A model generated the notes under the pieces. The model saw only the letters and a list, made by a program, of their open reading frames with translations. It had not been told where the DNA came from and did not search any database. A stretch of DNA of 64,000 bases from a virus. Every line of letters starts with the position of its first letter. Positions within the stretch are counted from its first letter, which is position 1. Both the position numbers and the translations under genes were made by a program. The stretch is taken from IMG/VR virus record IMGVR_UViG_3300037189_024364, positions 62,001 through 126,000 of that record, one strand, 5' to 3'. Shown here one piece after another: positions 1-8,492 of the stretch.

Positions 1-1
1 G

Positions 2-1771
2 TTGTTTGCATCTTATCCAACTGCCACGCGCTTGAAGTGGATCAAGGACTACTATGATGCCATCAGCAATCACGATGTGAGCCTACCGACACCGGTAATG
101 GCCGGTGTGAGAACACCGCAGCGACAGTTTTCATCATGCGTGTTGATTGAAAGCGACGACAGCATAGACAGCATCAATGCAACCACATCGGCCATTGTGA
201 AATACGTTAGCCAGAAGGCCGGCATTGGAATCAATGCCGGCCGTATTCGTGGCATAGGAAGCCCGATCCGCAGGGGCGATGCGTATCATACCGGTATCGT
301 GCCTTTTATCAAGCTGTTTCAAAGTGCTGTTAAGAGCTGCAATCAAGGGGGCATACGAGGCGGCGCAGCTACGGTGTATTTCCCCTTTTGGCACTGGGAG
401 TTTGAGGATCTAATCGTTTTAAAGAACAACAAGGGTACCGAGGAAAATCGCGCACGTCACATGGATTATGGAGTTCAATTCAACAAGCTCGCATACGAAC
501 GGCTATTGACCGGTGGCAATCTCACGCTGTTCTCGCCCGGAGACGTACCGGGATTGTATGATGCCTTCTTTGCTGATCAGGAGCGTTTCAGGGAACTTTA
601 TGAAGCGGCCGAGCGCAACACCAAGATTCGTAAAAAGACCTTAAAAGCTGCTGACCTCTTCACCATGTTCATGCAGGAACGCAAGAATACTGGTCGGATT
701 TATCTCATGAATGTTGACCATGCTAACACGCATAGCTCATTCATTGAAAGCGTTGCGCCAGTCCGACAGAGCAATCTCTGTGCAGAAATCACCTTGCCAA
801 CCAAACCAATGGACGACGTTAATGATCCCAACGGATTGGTAGCACTTTGCACCCTATCGGCAATTAACTGGGGTAAGATCCGAGAACCCAAGGATTTTGA
901 AAAGCCGTGTACCTTGGCAGTTCGAGGACTTGATGCCCTGTTGAGTTATCAGGATTATCCAATACTGGCAGCAAGAAAGCATACTGACTTGTATCGTCCA
1001 CTTGGCGTTGGTATTATTAACTTTGCCTATTGGCTAGCAAAGAATGGTCTCAAGTATAGCGACGATTCCGCGCTGGAAACGGTTGACGAATACGCGGAAG
1101 CATGGAGCTACTATCTCATCAAGGCGTCAATTGACTTGGCTCGCGAAAAGGGCGCGTGCGAGGGAGTTGATGATACCAAGTATTCCCTGGGAATCATGCC
1201 AATTGACACACGTAAGAAAGAAGTTGATGATCTGGTACCATACCGTGAGCGCATGCCATGGGACAATCTCCGTGCTGCGGCCAAGGAACACGGCATCCGT
1301 AATGCGACACTGATGGCATTGATGCCTAGCGAAAGCTCTAGCCAGCTCAGCAATGCCACCAATGGCATTGAACCCCCAAGGTCATACATCTCCGTGAAGC
1401 AAAGCAAGGACGGTGTATTGCGGCAGGTCGTTCCCGAGTACCGTAGGCTCAAGAATCGCTATGATCTTCTCTGGGATCAAGCCAGTCCAGAAGGCTATCT
1501 CAAGATAGCAGCGGTATTGCAAAAATACATCGACCAAAGCATCAGCATCAATACATCCTACAACCCGGAACATCATGAGAATCAACAGCTTCCGATGAGC
1601 GAGCTGTTACAGCACATGATCCTTGGATACAAGTGGGGGCACAAAACTTGGTATTATATGAACCAATTCGATGGGCAAGGAGAGGTCAATGTTTCCAAAA
1701 TGATGGAAGCAGATAAAGATTCGTCAACGGAGAAAGTTGAAGATCCTACTTGCGATAGCTGTGTTTTGTAA
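2..1771 (+). CDS. nrdA: Ribonucleoside-diphosphate reductase alpha subunit, class Ia (5'-truncated by window)
   Basis: Large catalytic subunit that reduces ribonucleoside diphosphates to deoxyribonucleotides for phage DNA synthesis. About 589 residues are visible and the N-terminal region lies outside the window. Seen: the FSSCVL redox cysteine, the active-site segment NLCAEITLPT (radical Cys and Glu), the partner cysteine in VALCTLSAINWG, and a C-terminal CDSCVL tail of the kind re-reduced by glutaredoxin. It is followed by an HNH gene and nrdB, with a glutaredoxin gene 4 kb on, so the system looks complete. Identity is secure; only the start is missing. Confidence 0.97.
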   Translation: MFASYPTATRLKWIKDYYDAISNHDVSLPTPVMAGVRTPQRQFSSCVLIESDDSIDSINATTSAIVKYVSQKAGIGINAGRIRGIGSPIRRGDAYHTGIVPFIKLFQSAVKSCNQGGIRGGAATVYFPFWHWEFEDLIVLKNNKGTEENRARHMDYGVQFNKLAYERLLTGGNLTLFSPGDVPGLYDAFFADQERFRELYEAAERNTKIRKKTLKAADLFTMFMQERKNTGRIYLMNVDHANTHSSFIESVAPVRQSNLCAEITLPTKPMDDVNDPNGLVALCTLSAINWGKIREPKDFEKPCTLAVRGLDALLSYQDYPILAARKHTDLYRPLGVGIINFAYWLAKNGLKYSDDSALETVDEYAEAWSYYLIKASIDLAREKGACEGVDDTKYSLGIMPIDTRKKEVDDLVPYRERMPWDNLRAAAKEHGIRNATLMALMPSESSSQLSNATNGIEPPRSYISVKQSKDGVLRQVVPEYRRLKNRYDLLWDQASPEGYLKIAAVLQKYIDQSISINTSYNPEHHENQQLPMSELLQHMILGYKWGHKTWYYMNQFDGQGEVNVSKMMEADKDSSTEKVEDPTCDSCVL

Positions 1772-1774
1772 TCT

Positions 1775-2470
1775 ATGAACTATAGTAGGATCTATTCGCA
1801 GTTAATCAACAAAGGTCGCAATAGAGTATTTGAAGGTTATGCTGAGAAACACCATATCATTCCTAAGTGTGTTGGAGGGTCAGATAATCCTTCTAACCTT
1901 GTACGGTTGACACCAGAAGAGCACTACATTGCTCATCTGTTATTGGTTAAGATCTATCCAGGCAATTCTAAGTTGATCTATGCGGCCAACATGATGGCTA
2001 ACCGTAACAACAAATCATATGGTTGGATTAAACGTGAATTTGGCGAACACATTCGCGAGCATAACAAGTCTTGGAGGCCCACTGATGATATAAAGGAGCG
2101 CATCAGCAAAGCTCACAAGGGTAGGAATAAGTCAGAAAATTGGAAGACGCAGATGTCCAAAATCAAGACAAAAACCCTGGAGTATAAAAGTGCCACCTAT
2201 CTAGGATATGAAGAACTACAACAGGCAACTGGAGTCTCACGACATCTGTACACCAAATTCTATCTCAAAGGCATCGATCCAACACCATATATCAACAATA
2301 GAACTTATGGGTGGGTTGCCAATGTCAAAGCTAATCCACCGAAAGCCGCCTTAGGTAAGAAATGGTACAACAATAGTCAAGAATGCCGGTACTTTGATCC
2401 AGGTCAAGAACCACACGGCTGGGTTAAAGGTAGATTGAGGTATTGCTCTTCACAAGAAGATAGACAATAA
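1775..2470 (+). CDS. HNH homing endonuclease between nrdA and nrdB
   Basis: Free-standing HNH nuclease of 231 aa. The HNH core is near residues 25-60 (EKHHIIPKCVGG, then a D-N-P-S-N-L segment and HYIAHLLLV). A NUMOD3-like DNA-binding repeat (ERISKAHKG) follows near residue 105. It starts 3 nt after the nrdA stop with no obvious Shine-Dalgarno, so it may be translated by coupling. HNH and GIY-YIG genes commonly colonise nrd genes of T4-like phages. Its own target is presumably nrdA or nrdB of competing phages; this is inference. Confidence 0.9.
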   Translation: MNYSRIYSQLINKGRNRVFEGYAEKHHIIPKCVGGSDNPSNLVRLTPEEHYIAHLLLVKIYPGNSKLIYAANMMANRNNKSYGWIKREFGEHIREHNKSWRPTDDIKERISKAHKGRNKSENWKTQMSKIKTKTLEYKSATYLGYEELQQATGVSRHLYTKFYLKGIDPTPYINNRTYGWVANVKANPPKAALGKKWYNNSQECRYFDPGQEPHGWVKGRLRYCSSQEDRQ

Positions 2471-2492
2471 TATAGAGCTCAGGAGACACATT

Positions 2493-3626
2493 ATGACATT
2501 CCATACACTAGACAGCGGCAACAGAGCCAACAGCACCAAGGTCCGGGCATTCCTGGACCAATCTGGCACCACAACTGTTGCTAGATATGACAACATCAAA
2601 TACCGCGTGTTTGATCGTCTTACCGAGAACCAGCTAAGTTTCTTCTGGAGACCACAGGAAGTTGATGTAACCAAGGACCAGAAGGATTTTCGCGCACTGA
2701 GTCCGCATGAACAGCACATCTTTACGTCCAACCTCAAGCGACAGATAATCCTCGACAGCGTGCAAGGGCGTGCGCCAAATCTCGCGTTCCTGTCCATTTG
2801 CTCACTACCAGAGCTAGAAACCTGGATACAGACCTGGGCATTTTCCGAGACCATCCACTCCAAGAGCTACACGCACATCATCCGCAACGTCTATCCGGAT
2901 CCCGGCAAGGTATTTGATACCATGCTCGATATTGAACAGATCGTCGACTGCGCCAGGGATATCACCAAGTATTATGACAGCTTGATCGAATACACCCAGT
3001 GGTATCATCTACTAGGAGAAGGTTCGCACAGCGTCAATGGCCAGACCATCGACATACGTCGCAGGGAACTAAAGAAGAGATTGTGGCTGTGTCTTAATTC
3101 AGTTAATGCACTTGAAGGTATTCGATTTTACGTTAGCTTTGCGTGCTCTTGGGCATTTGCCGAATTGAAGAAGATGGAAGGCAATGCCAAGATCATCAAA
3201 TTTATCTGCCGTGACGAGAATCTACACCTCGGCAGCACGCAGACATTGATAAAGCTGTTGCCGAAGGACGATCCTGATTTTGTTGAAATCGAAATCGAGT
3301 GCAGGGATGAGGTTACCAAGATGTTTATTTCTGCCATTGATCAAGAAAAGGCCTGGGCCGATTATCTGTTCAAGGATGGATCGATGATTGGTCTTAATGC
3401 AGCATTGCTCAAGGATTATGTCGAACACATCGCACATTCTCGCATGACTAGCATTGGCCTCGATAGCCCCTACAAGGGAAAGGCTAATCCACTACCGTGG
3501 ACCAACAAATGGATTTCCGGCAAGGAAGTGCAGGTGGCACCTCAGCAAGTCCAAATTTCCTCGTATAAGATCGGTGACGCTAAGATGGACGTCGACGAGA
3601 ATAGTTTCAAGGGCCTAAGTTTATAA
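2493..3626 (+). CDS. nrdB: Ribonucleoside-diphosphate reductase beta subunit, class Ia
   Basis: Radical-generating small subunit (377 aa) that houses the di-iron/tyrosyl radical cofactor. Iron-ligand segments are visible: ALSPHEQHIF, FSETIHSKSY, and CRDENLH with EIECRDEV further on. The C-terminal peptide ISSYKIGDAKMDVDEN...LSL is the tail expected to dock on NrdA. AGGAGA lies 7 nt upstream of the ATG. The last 23 codons are repeated at 4751-4822 with nine silent changes and no amino-acid change (see findings), marking this 3' end as an insertion site of the following GIY-YIG gene. Confidence 0.97.
   Translation: MTFHTLDSGNRANSTKVRAFLDQSGTTTVARYDNIKYRVFDRLTENQLSFFWRPQEVDVTKDQKDFRALSPHEQHIFTSNLKRQIILDSVQGRAPNLAFLSICSLPELETWIQTWAFSETIHSKSYTHIIRNVYPDPGKVFDTMLDIEQIVDCARDITKYYDSLIEYTQWYHLLGEGSHSVNGQTIDIRRRELKKRLWLCLNSVNALEGIRFYVSFACSWAFAELKKMEGNAKIIKFICRDENLHLGSTQTLIKLLPKDDPDFVEIEIECRDEVTKMFISAIDQEKAWADYLFKDGSMIGLNAALLKDYVEHIAHSRMTSIGLDSPYKGKANPLPWTNKWISGKEVQVAPQQVQISSYKIGDAKMDVDENSFKGLSL
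3555..3626 (+). repeat. nrdB tail repeat, copy 1
   Basis: Last 23 codons plus stop of nrdB. Its amino-acid sequence is identical to 4751-4822, but nine codons differ silently and the stop codon differs (TAA here, TGA there). Confidence 0.95.
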
Positions 3627-3636
3627 ACAATGATTT

Positions 3637-3679
3637 CTGTCTCCTGCACTAAATAGGTTTATCAAAGTGCAGGAGACAG
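3637..3679 (+). promoter_or_regulatory. RBS-sequestering hairpin with a late promoter motif in its loop
   Basis: A perfect 14-bp inverted repeat (3637-3650 and 3666-3679) buries the AGGAGA ribosome-binding site and GTG start of the GIY-YIG gene. The loop region carries TAAATA (3650-3655), the late-promoter core found before other late genes here. Transcripts reading through from nrdB would fold it shut, whereas a transcript starting at the loop would lack the 5' arm and be translatable. T4 I-TevI is known to be controlled in this way; its operation here is inferred from layout. Confidence 0.75.
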
Positions 3680-4434
3680 AGATAACTTATTATGTTTATA
3701 TTTTGGCTGATCCAAGAAAAAACGATCAGCCTTTTTATGTGGGCAAAGGAACGGGTCGTAGAGCCATCACTCATTTGTGGGAAATACCAGAAACCCGTAA
3801 CATGCACAAAGAAAACAAAATCACTGCTATAAGAGCAGCAGGCCTTGAGCCCAAGATAATTTATGTTGCAGAAAATATAATTGATGAAGACATAGCATAT
3901 GAGCTCGAAGCTTCTCTGATCAAAAAATATGGACGCAAGGGCTACAACAAAGGCGGAATACTTACTAACATTTGCGAAGATTCAAGACCGCCAAATCACA
4001 AAGGCAAATCTTACGAAGAAATATATGGATCAAAAGAAAAGGCAGACCAACAGCGTGCTTTTCGATCAATGCTACAAAAATCTAGGGGAGGATATGGCCC
4101 CAAAATCCATAGCAAAGAAACAAGAGAGAAAATTTCTGCCAAAGGTAAGGGAAGAATTTTGGGGTCATGTCCGGATGAAAGGAAATCTAAGATCGGTGCT
4201 GCAAACTCAAAATACAAAGGTGCGGCCAATAAGAAAAGCTATAGATGGATTTTGACAGACCCAACTGGTATGGACCATATTACAATTGGTAATCTAGATG
4301 AATTTTGCAGATCACTTGGACTTGCCCTAGCAACCATGCATAAGATGTTGTATCATCCTGAATATCGTCCGAGGTCAGGTCCTGCAGTTGGATGGAAGAT
4401 TAGATCAGAAAATGTTCATCATACCGGAGCTTGA
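3667..4434 (+). CDS. GIY-YIG homing endonuclease inserted at nrdB 3' end
   Basis: 255-aa GIY-YIG nuclease. The N-terminal domain reads YYVYILADP...FYVGKGTG with the expected downstream Glu (YELEASLIKKYG). Central NUMOD3-type repeats follow (SKETREKISAKGKG, DERKSKIGAANSKYKG), then a C-terminal helical DNA-binding region. The only start in frame upstream of the domain is GTG at 3667, inside the regulatory hairpin. It lies between nrdB and a downstream duplicate of the nrdB 3' end, as expected if it inserted there. Confidence 0.9.
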   Translation: MQETEITYYVYILADPRKNDQPFYVGKGTGRRAITHLWEIPETRNMHKENKITAIRAAGLEPKIIYVAENIIDEDIAYELEASLIKKYGRKGYNKGGILTNICEDSRPPNHKGKSYEEIYGSKEKADQQRAFRSMLQKSRGGYGPKIHSKETREKISAKGKGRILGSCPDERKSKIGAANSKYKGAANKKSYRWILTDPTGMDHITIGNLDEFCRSLGLALATMHKMLYHPEYRPRSGPAVGWKIRSENVHHTGA

Positions 4435-4822
4435 TAAAGACCTTATTGATTTTGCAAAATCTCTTGACGCTCGCTGGATTGGAATGGTTCCAATCATATC
4501 AAAACCATTTTGTAAGGAGTGGGACTGCCACAATAATACCATCGAATATACTAATTGGTATGGTGGCACTCGTATTATTGGATATTACCTTCTGAGAGAT
4601 ATTAACCGTGATGGTCATATAGCTATCTTGCATAGCGTAATTCAAACCTGGGAAAACAGGTTAATAGACATAACCCCTTTCATGGATGGGAGAACTTATA
4701 ACATGTTCTGCATTTTGAAGAATCAAATTCCAGATTACTATCGCCAGGAGATCTCAAGTTATAAGATCGGTGATGCTAAGATGGACGTCGACGAAAATAG
4801 TTTCAAGGGGCTTAGCCTTTGA
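4412..4822 (+). CDS. Chimeric protein: unknown phage domain fused to a NrdB C-terminal tail
   Basis: 136 aa. Residues 1 to about 110 are an unrecognised domain with motifs such as CHNNTIEYTNWYGG, GYYLL and AILHSVI...LIDITPF. The last 23 residues are identical to the NrdB C-terminus. It overlaps the end of the GIY-YIG gene and its TGA overlaps the TTG of the next gene. NrdB C-terminal peptides bind NrdA in class Ia enzymes, so this product could touch NrdA. Alternatively the tail is only a remnant of the original nrdB end displaced by the insertion. Function unknown. Confidence 0.7.
   Translation: MFIIPELDKDLIDFAKSLDARWIGMVPIISKPFCKEWDCHNNTIEYTNWYGGTRIIGYYLLRDINRDGHIAILHSVIQTWENRLIDITPFMDGRTYNMFCILKNQIPDYYRQEISSYKIGDAKMDVDENSFKGLSL
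4751..4822 (+). repeat. nrdB tail repeat, copy 2
   Basis: In-frame second copy of the nrdB 3' end, 1.2 kb downstream of the first and now the tail of the chimeric ORF. Only silent differences separate the copies, consistent with recoding of a homing site while the protein sequence was kept. Confidence 0.95.
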
Positions 4823-5523
4823 CCACAACTCGTGTAGCGGTTGTAACACCCTATCACAATGAGAAATATGAAATCTTAAAGAGATGCCACGATTCGGTGG
4901 CATCTCAGGATTATGGCGATGTTACGCATATGTTTATAGCTGACGGATTACCACACCCCTGTCTTAAAATATTTGCCAACATTGAACACATGATATTACC
5001 AGTACAACATGCTGATGCTGGTGCAACTCCAAGGGCAATTGGTGCTATTTCGGCGTTTAGCCGCGGATACGATGCGGTTGCGTTCCTTGATGCTGATAAC
5101 ACATTTTGCACTGATCACGTATCGACCATGGTTGACACGATGCGATCGACCGGTGCGGCAATCGTAACAGCAACTCGAAACATCTGCACTGAATCGGGGG
5201 ATCACCTATATGTTGATGATGTCGAAAGCAATGGCCGAGATTTTTGTGATACCAATTGCATGTTTATTGGCAAGCCGGCGTTGCATTTGTTAACATACTG
5301 GATCACGGAATCAGCCATGCGCTTATGGAGCGACAGGCAATTTTGGGCATCCGTGATCCAAAGCAACATGGCGAAACACCACGTTCCTACCGCAACGGTA
5401 AACTACCATTCTAGATGGGCTTGGCATTACCAACATGCTGGTAAAACTCCTCCGCCCCATAGCGTATGGATAGATCGAACCGTCGATGGTAGGCTCGTAC
5501 ATAAACAGCATTCAGAATTGTGA
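4819..5523 (+). CDS. Family-2-like glycosyltransferase
   Basis: 234-aa GT-A fold protein. It opens with VAVVTPYHNEKYEILKRCHDSV and has the metal/nucleotide-sugar site AVAFLDADNTF near residue 90, then a CDTNCMFIG acceptor-side segment. The start is TTG, overlapping the preceding stop (TTGA). It resembles the 16724 gene in layout and length, so the two may be paralogues modifying a glycan on the virion, DNA or host surface; the acceptor cannot be told. Confidence 0.8.
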   Translation: MTTTRVAVVTPYHNEKYEILKRCHDSVASQDYGDVTHMFIADGLPHPCLKIFANIEHMILPVQHADAGATPRAIGAISAFSRGYDAVAFLDADNTFCTDHVSTMVDTMRSTGAAIVTATRNICTESGDHLYVDDVESNGRDFCDTNCMFIGKPALHLLTYWITESAMRLWSDRQFWASVIQSNMAKHHVPTATVNYHSRWAWHYQHAGKTPPPHSVWIDRTVDGRLVHKQHSEL

Positions 5524-5533
5524 AAGGTTAATA

Positions 5534-5797
5534 ATGAAGGCCGACATTTATACCAAGATTAACTGCTCTTATTGCGTCAAGGCAAAAGAACTTTTTAACG
5601 AGAAAGGCATAAGTTATCAAGAATACATCATCAGTTCGGGATTTGGAGAAAGCGCCCTAACTGAAAATCAACAATATGTAACCAAGGCCATGCTGCTGGA
5701 AAAGGCTCCAAATGCCAAGACGGTTCCTCAGATTTGGTTAGAAGGTAACTACATTGGTGGATATACCGAACTGGCTGCATTTTTCAATCGTCAATAA
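5534..5797 (+). CDS. Glutaredoxin
   Basis: 87-aa thioredoxin-fold protein with the redox motif CSYC at residues 11-14, the cis-Pro segment KTVPQIWL and the glutathione-site motif GGYTEL. ATG 5534 is preceded by GAAAGG. T4-like phages use such a glutaredoxin as reductant for their own ribonucleotide reductase, matching the CxxC tail of the upstream nrdA. Confidence 0.93.
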   Translation: MKADIYTKINCSYCVKAKELFNEKGISYQEYIISSGFGESALTENQQYVTKAMLLEKAPNAKTVPQIWLEGNYIGGYTELAAFFNRQ

Positions 5798-5836
5798 CGG
5801 CCTTAAATAATTGATACCTGTGAAAGGATAAATTCA

Positions 5837-6727
5837 ATGCCGTTAAACCCACCGAGCTACATAGGACAAGACGTTTGGTTTAGTCCTGATACCTATGTTA
5901 ATCAAGTACCCGTTGCGCTTTGGCAACCAGCAAAGGAACGGGGCATACCTGCTAGTTTCGAAGGCGAGCTAACAGTTTATATGAACGGCGGAGAGGACAT
6001 ACAGTTCCAGGGCGGTGCAGAAGCGTCGAATCAACAAGCAGCATTGAATCAACGGCTGATCGAGCAAGGTGTTGTTACTCCGGAGCAGGTTGCCCAAGCA
6101 CAAGCAACCGGAGTACCAGCCGAAGAAGCGCCGCCTGTTAGCGGAGCGCCAACCACGTCTGGGCGGATAATCAGCAACGATACCGGCGGCATTGAAAATC
6201 GAACCGGACCGGTACCTCCAACCTTCCAGCTCAGCCAAAATTTCACGGTCCAGCAGCTAACCGAATTCCCGTTCCATGCTAGGGGCAACGGTATAAACAC
6301 CTACTGGTCTGCCGATCCGTGGAAAATTGGTGAACGGGGTAGCAATGGTCTCACACCGTGGCAGTTGATTGCTAACGCACGATTATTGTCGGTAAATGTT
6401 CTTGATCGAATCAAAAATCATTTTCCTGATTTTGCCGTAAACAGCACTATCAGGCCGGTGCAAAACAATCCAACATCGCAACATTGCAAATTCCAAGCTT
6501 GTGATTTTCGACGAACACAAGGCGGTCCTTCGGCCCTACATGAAACTGCACTGTGGTGTCGTGACAATGTCCCATTTGATCAGCTGTTGTTGGAATATGC
6601 CGGAGGAGGAGGATGGGTACACATATCGTATGCCAATCCTCCTCGGGTGCCGGAATCAAGAAAGGTTGGTACCATAGATTTGATAAACAATCGATCTTAC
6701 TGGGGCCAATTGGTCAAGCTGAGATAA
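5837..6727 (+). CDS. Virion-type protein with C-terminal M15-like peptidase domain
   Basis: 296 aa. The N-terminal part has a Gln/Ala-rich linker (near residues 60-110). The C-terminal 150 residues look like a peptidase M15A zinc carboxypeptidase: STIRP, then SQHCKFQACDFR supplying the H-x6-D metal ligands, and WVHISY supplying the last His. Such enzymes cut peptidoglycan cross-links or stems; baseplate/tail association or lysis are both possible. No signal peptide. Confidence 0.75.
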   Translation: MPLNPPSYIGQDVWFSPDTYVNQVPVALWQPAKERGIPASFEGELTVYMNGGEDIQFQGGAEASNQQAALNQRLIEQGVVTPEQVAQAQATGVPAEEAPPVSGAPTTSGRIISNDTGGIENRTGPVPPTFQLSQNFTVQQLTEFPFHARGNGINTYWSADPWKIGERGSNGLTPWQLIANARLLSVNVLDRIKNHFPDFAVNSTIRPVQNNPTSQHCKFQACDFRRTQGGPSALHETALWCRDNVPFDQLLLEYAGGGGWVHISYANPPRVPESRKVGTIDLINNRSYWGQLVKLR

Positions 6728-6791
6728 CCTACACAGGTTGCGCTCGCCAAATCTATCAAGCATATTGCTTAATAGAAACCGGAGAGCTACC

Positions 6792-7124
6792 ATGCTACTT
6801 GAAAAACCACTCGTTGCTAACGATATCATTTGTCTTAAGATCTCCAATGGGGATGAGGTGATCGGTAAGATCGTTGAAATCACCGAAAAGATCGTAACCA
6901 TAGCGAAACCTCTGCTGATGGTACTATCGCAGGATCCTCGCACACAGCAGCCGGGCGTACAGATGGTACCGTTCTGGATGTTGGGCAGCGATCGAGATGC
7001 CAGACATCCGGTATCACGTGATCACGTGGTATGCATGGTCAGGGCTAATCAGGATGCTATCAAGGGATATACCTCGATGACCAGCGGATTAACGATACCA
7101 GGCGGCGGCGGGCTAATTACCTAA
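6792..7124 (+). CDS. LSm/Sm-like phage protein
   Basis: 110 aa. The N-terminal half resembles an Sm fold: VANDIICLKISNGDEVIGKIVEI with the Sm-1-like ISNGDEV strand-turn. A conserved FWM...V segment and a Gly-rich tail (PGGGGLIT) follow. ATG 6792 has GGAGAG upstream. Small Sm-like proteins are common in T4-like marine phages; an RNA-binding role is family-based inference. Confidence 0.6.
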   Translation: MLLEKPLVANDIICLKISNGDEVIGKIVEITEKIVTIAKPLLMVLSQDPRTQQPGVQMVPFWMLGSDRDARHPVSRDHVVCMVRANQDAIKGYTSMTSGLTIPGGGGLIT

Positions 7125-7125
7125 C

Positions 7126-8028
7126 ATGCATCTACCATTCCAATATAGTAGCACACGCAACTTCAGCGGCATAAAAAACTATACCGATCAGAAATTTGTC
7201 GTCATTGGTGCCCCGGTCGATTGCGCAACCACGTTCCGCAGTGGATCACGGATGGGACCAAACTCCATCCGTGATGCTAGCATGATGCTAACCGACGGTG
7301 TAAACGAGCGGTATCCGGTATCCCTGATCGATCATGTCGGGGATGTTGGGGACATGGCCATCCCTAGCGGATATAATATCGATGCCATGAGCGAAATACG
7401 GCGCAGCATGCGCACCTTTGCCGGAAAGCACGTTGTGACCCTTGGCGGCCATCATGGCATAACACATCCAATACTTGCAGCATTAGAACGGTCGTACACC
7501 TCGGCAGAAATAGCCGTTGTGCATTTTGATGCACATTGTGATACCTGGCAGGATCATTTTGGCATGCCCACCGGGCATGGGACATGGATGTTCCGTGCGA
7601 TTGAGGACAACCTCATTGATCCGCATCATACCATCAGCATAGGTATCCGCAGTCCTGCTGATGAGATATCCCGTGCATTCCTCGAATGCCGCGGTGGTAC
7701 CACGGTGACTGCCCGAAAGGCCATGAGACATTCACCGAGATTCATGGCCGAACTGATACGTGCAAAGGTTGGCGATCGCCCGTGCTATCTCAGCCTAGAC
7801 ATTGACTGCCTTGATCCTGCATATGCACCTGGGACTGGTACTCCAGAGATCGGCGGACTAACGTCGATGTGGTTGATGGAGGTCATCGAGGAGTTACAGG
7901 ATATCAATTGGATTGGCATGGATTGTGTCGAGGTGGCACCGGCATACGATCACTCGCAAATCACCGCGATAGCTGCTGCAACGTTTGTATGGCAATATCT
8001 GTCAATGAACATTTCAAAGTCTTCGTGA
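7126..8028 (+). CDS. speB: Agmatinase/arginase-family ureohydrolase
   Basis: 300-aa binuclear manganese ureohydrolase. Metal-ligand motifs are all present: GGHHGI, HFDAHCDTW and SLDIDCLDP, with the family signature PGTGTPEIGGL. Substrate residues fit agmatinase better than arginase, though guanidinobutyrase or similar cannot be excluded. It would make putrescine from agmatine. An AdoMet decarboxylase-like gene lies at 30892, so both steps towards spermidine occur in this window. Confidence 0.9.
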   Translation: MHLPFQYSSTRNFSGIKNYTDQKFVVIGAPVDCATTFRSGSRMGPNSIRDASMMLTDGVNERYPVSLIDHVGDVGDMAIPSGYNIDAMSEIRRSMRTFAGKHVVTLGGHHGITHPILAALERSYTSAEIAVVHFDAHCDTWQDHFGMPTGHGTWMFRAIEDNLIDPHHTISIGIRSPADEISRAFLECRGGTTVTARKAMRHSPRFMAELIRAKVGDRPCYLSLDIDCLDPAYAPGTGTPEIGGLTSMWLMEVIEELQDINWIGMDCVEVAPAYDHSQITAIAAATFVWQYLSMNISKSS

Positions 8029-8085
8029 GCATTCTGATGCCTCCGGATTATTGATAATTATCATGACATTCCGTTAAATATCTGC

Positions 8086-8439
8086 ATGGGATATATTGTA
8101 GACGGACACAGCGGTAAAAGAAAGTTTTTCAAGGGCAGAGGACGTTCTGGTACCAAGAAACTTGATGATTATCAGCAAATGTTGATTGAGCAAGAGAAGC
8201 TCAATCAACTGGAGGAGGTCGACGCCCGGTTATGGCGTCCGTATGTACCACCAGAAACACCTCCAAAAGAATGCTATGCCATAGGACCGAGACCCAGAGG
8301 TCCGGAACCAAAATACAAGAATCCTCCATCTAGCGTCCTGGCATCATATAAGGGCCCGAATCCAAACAAACCCTTAAAACCAAAACGCCGGAGACCGAGG
8401 CCACATAAAACGTCCGGATGGGCCGGAGACGATTTTTAA
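8086..8439 (+). CDS. Hypothetical basic, proline-rich protein
   Basis: 117 aa, not recognised. Basic N-terminus (GKRKFFKGRGRSGTKK), a short helical middle and a Pro/Lys/Arg-rich tail ending WAGDDF. TAAATA (8075-8080) sits exactly 5 nt before the ATG with no Shine-Dalgarno, suggesting a leaderless late transcript. Composition suggests nucleic-acid binding or a virion component. Confidence 0.6.
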   Translation: MGYIVDGHSGKRKFFKGRGRSGTKKLDDYQQMLIEQEKLNQLEEVDARLWRPYVPPETPPKECYAIGPRPRGPEPKYKNPPSSVLASYKGPNPNKPLKPKRRRPRPHKTSGWAGDDF

Positions 8440-8492
8440 TATTATATAGGTAGGACCGAGTGGCAGTACTCGGCTATTTGAATAAATAGTTG

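Noticed and set aside
134-394. Minus-strand ORFs inside nrdA and similar long antisense ORFs elsewhere (24098, 24219, 33212, 58408, 60630)
   Set aside because: They lie wholly within clear genes on the other strand or cross several genes and promoters, and show no domain or RBS.
3929-4255. 108-aa ORF in another frame of the GIY-YIG gene
   Set aside because: Shadow of a well-supported domain protein.
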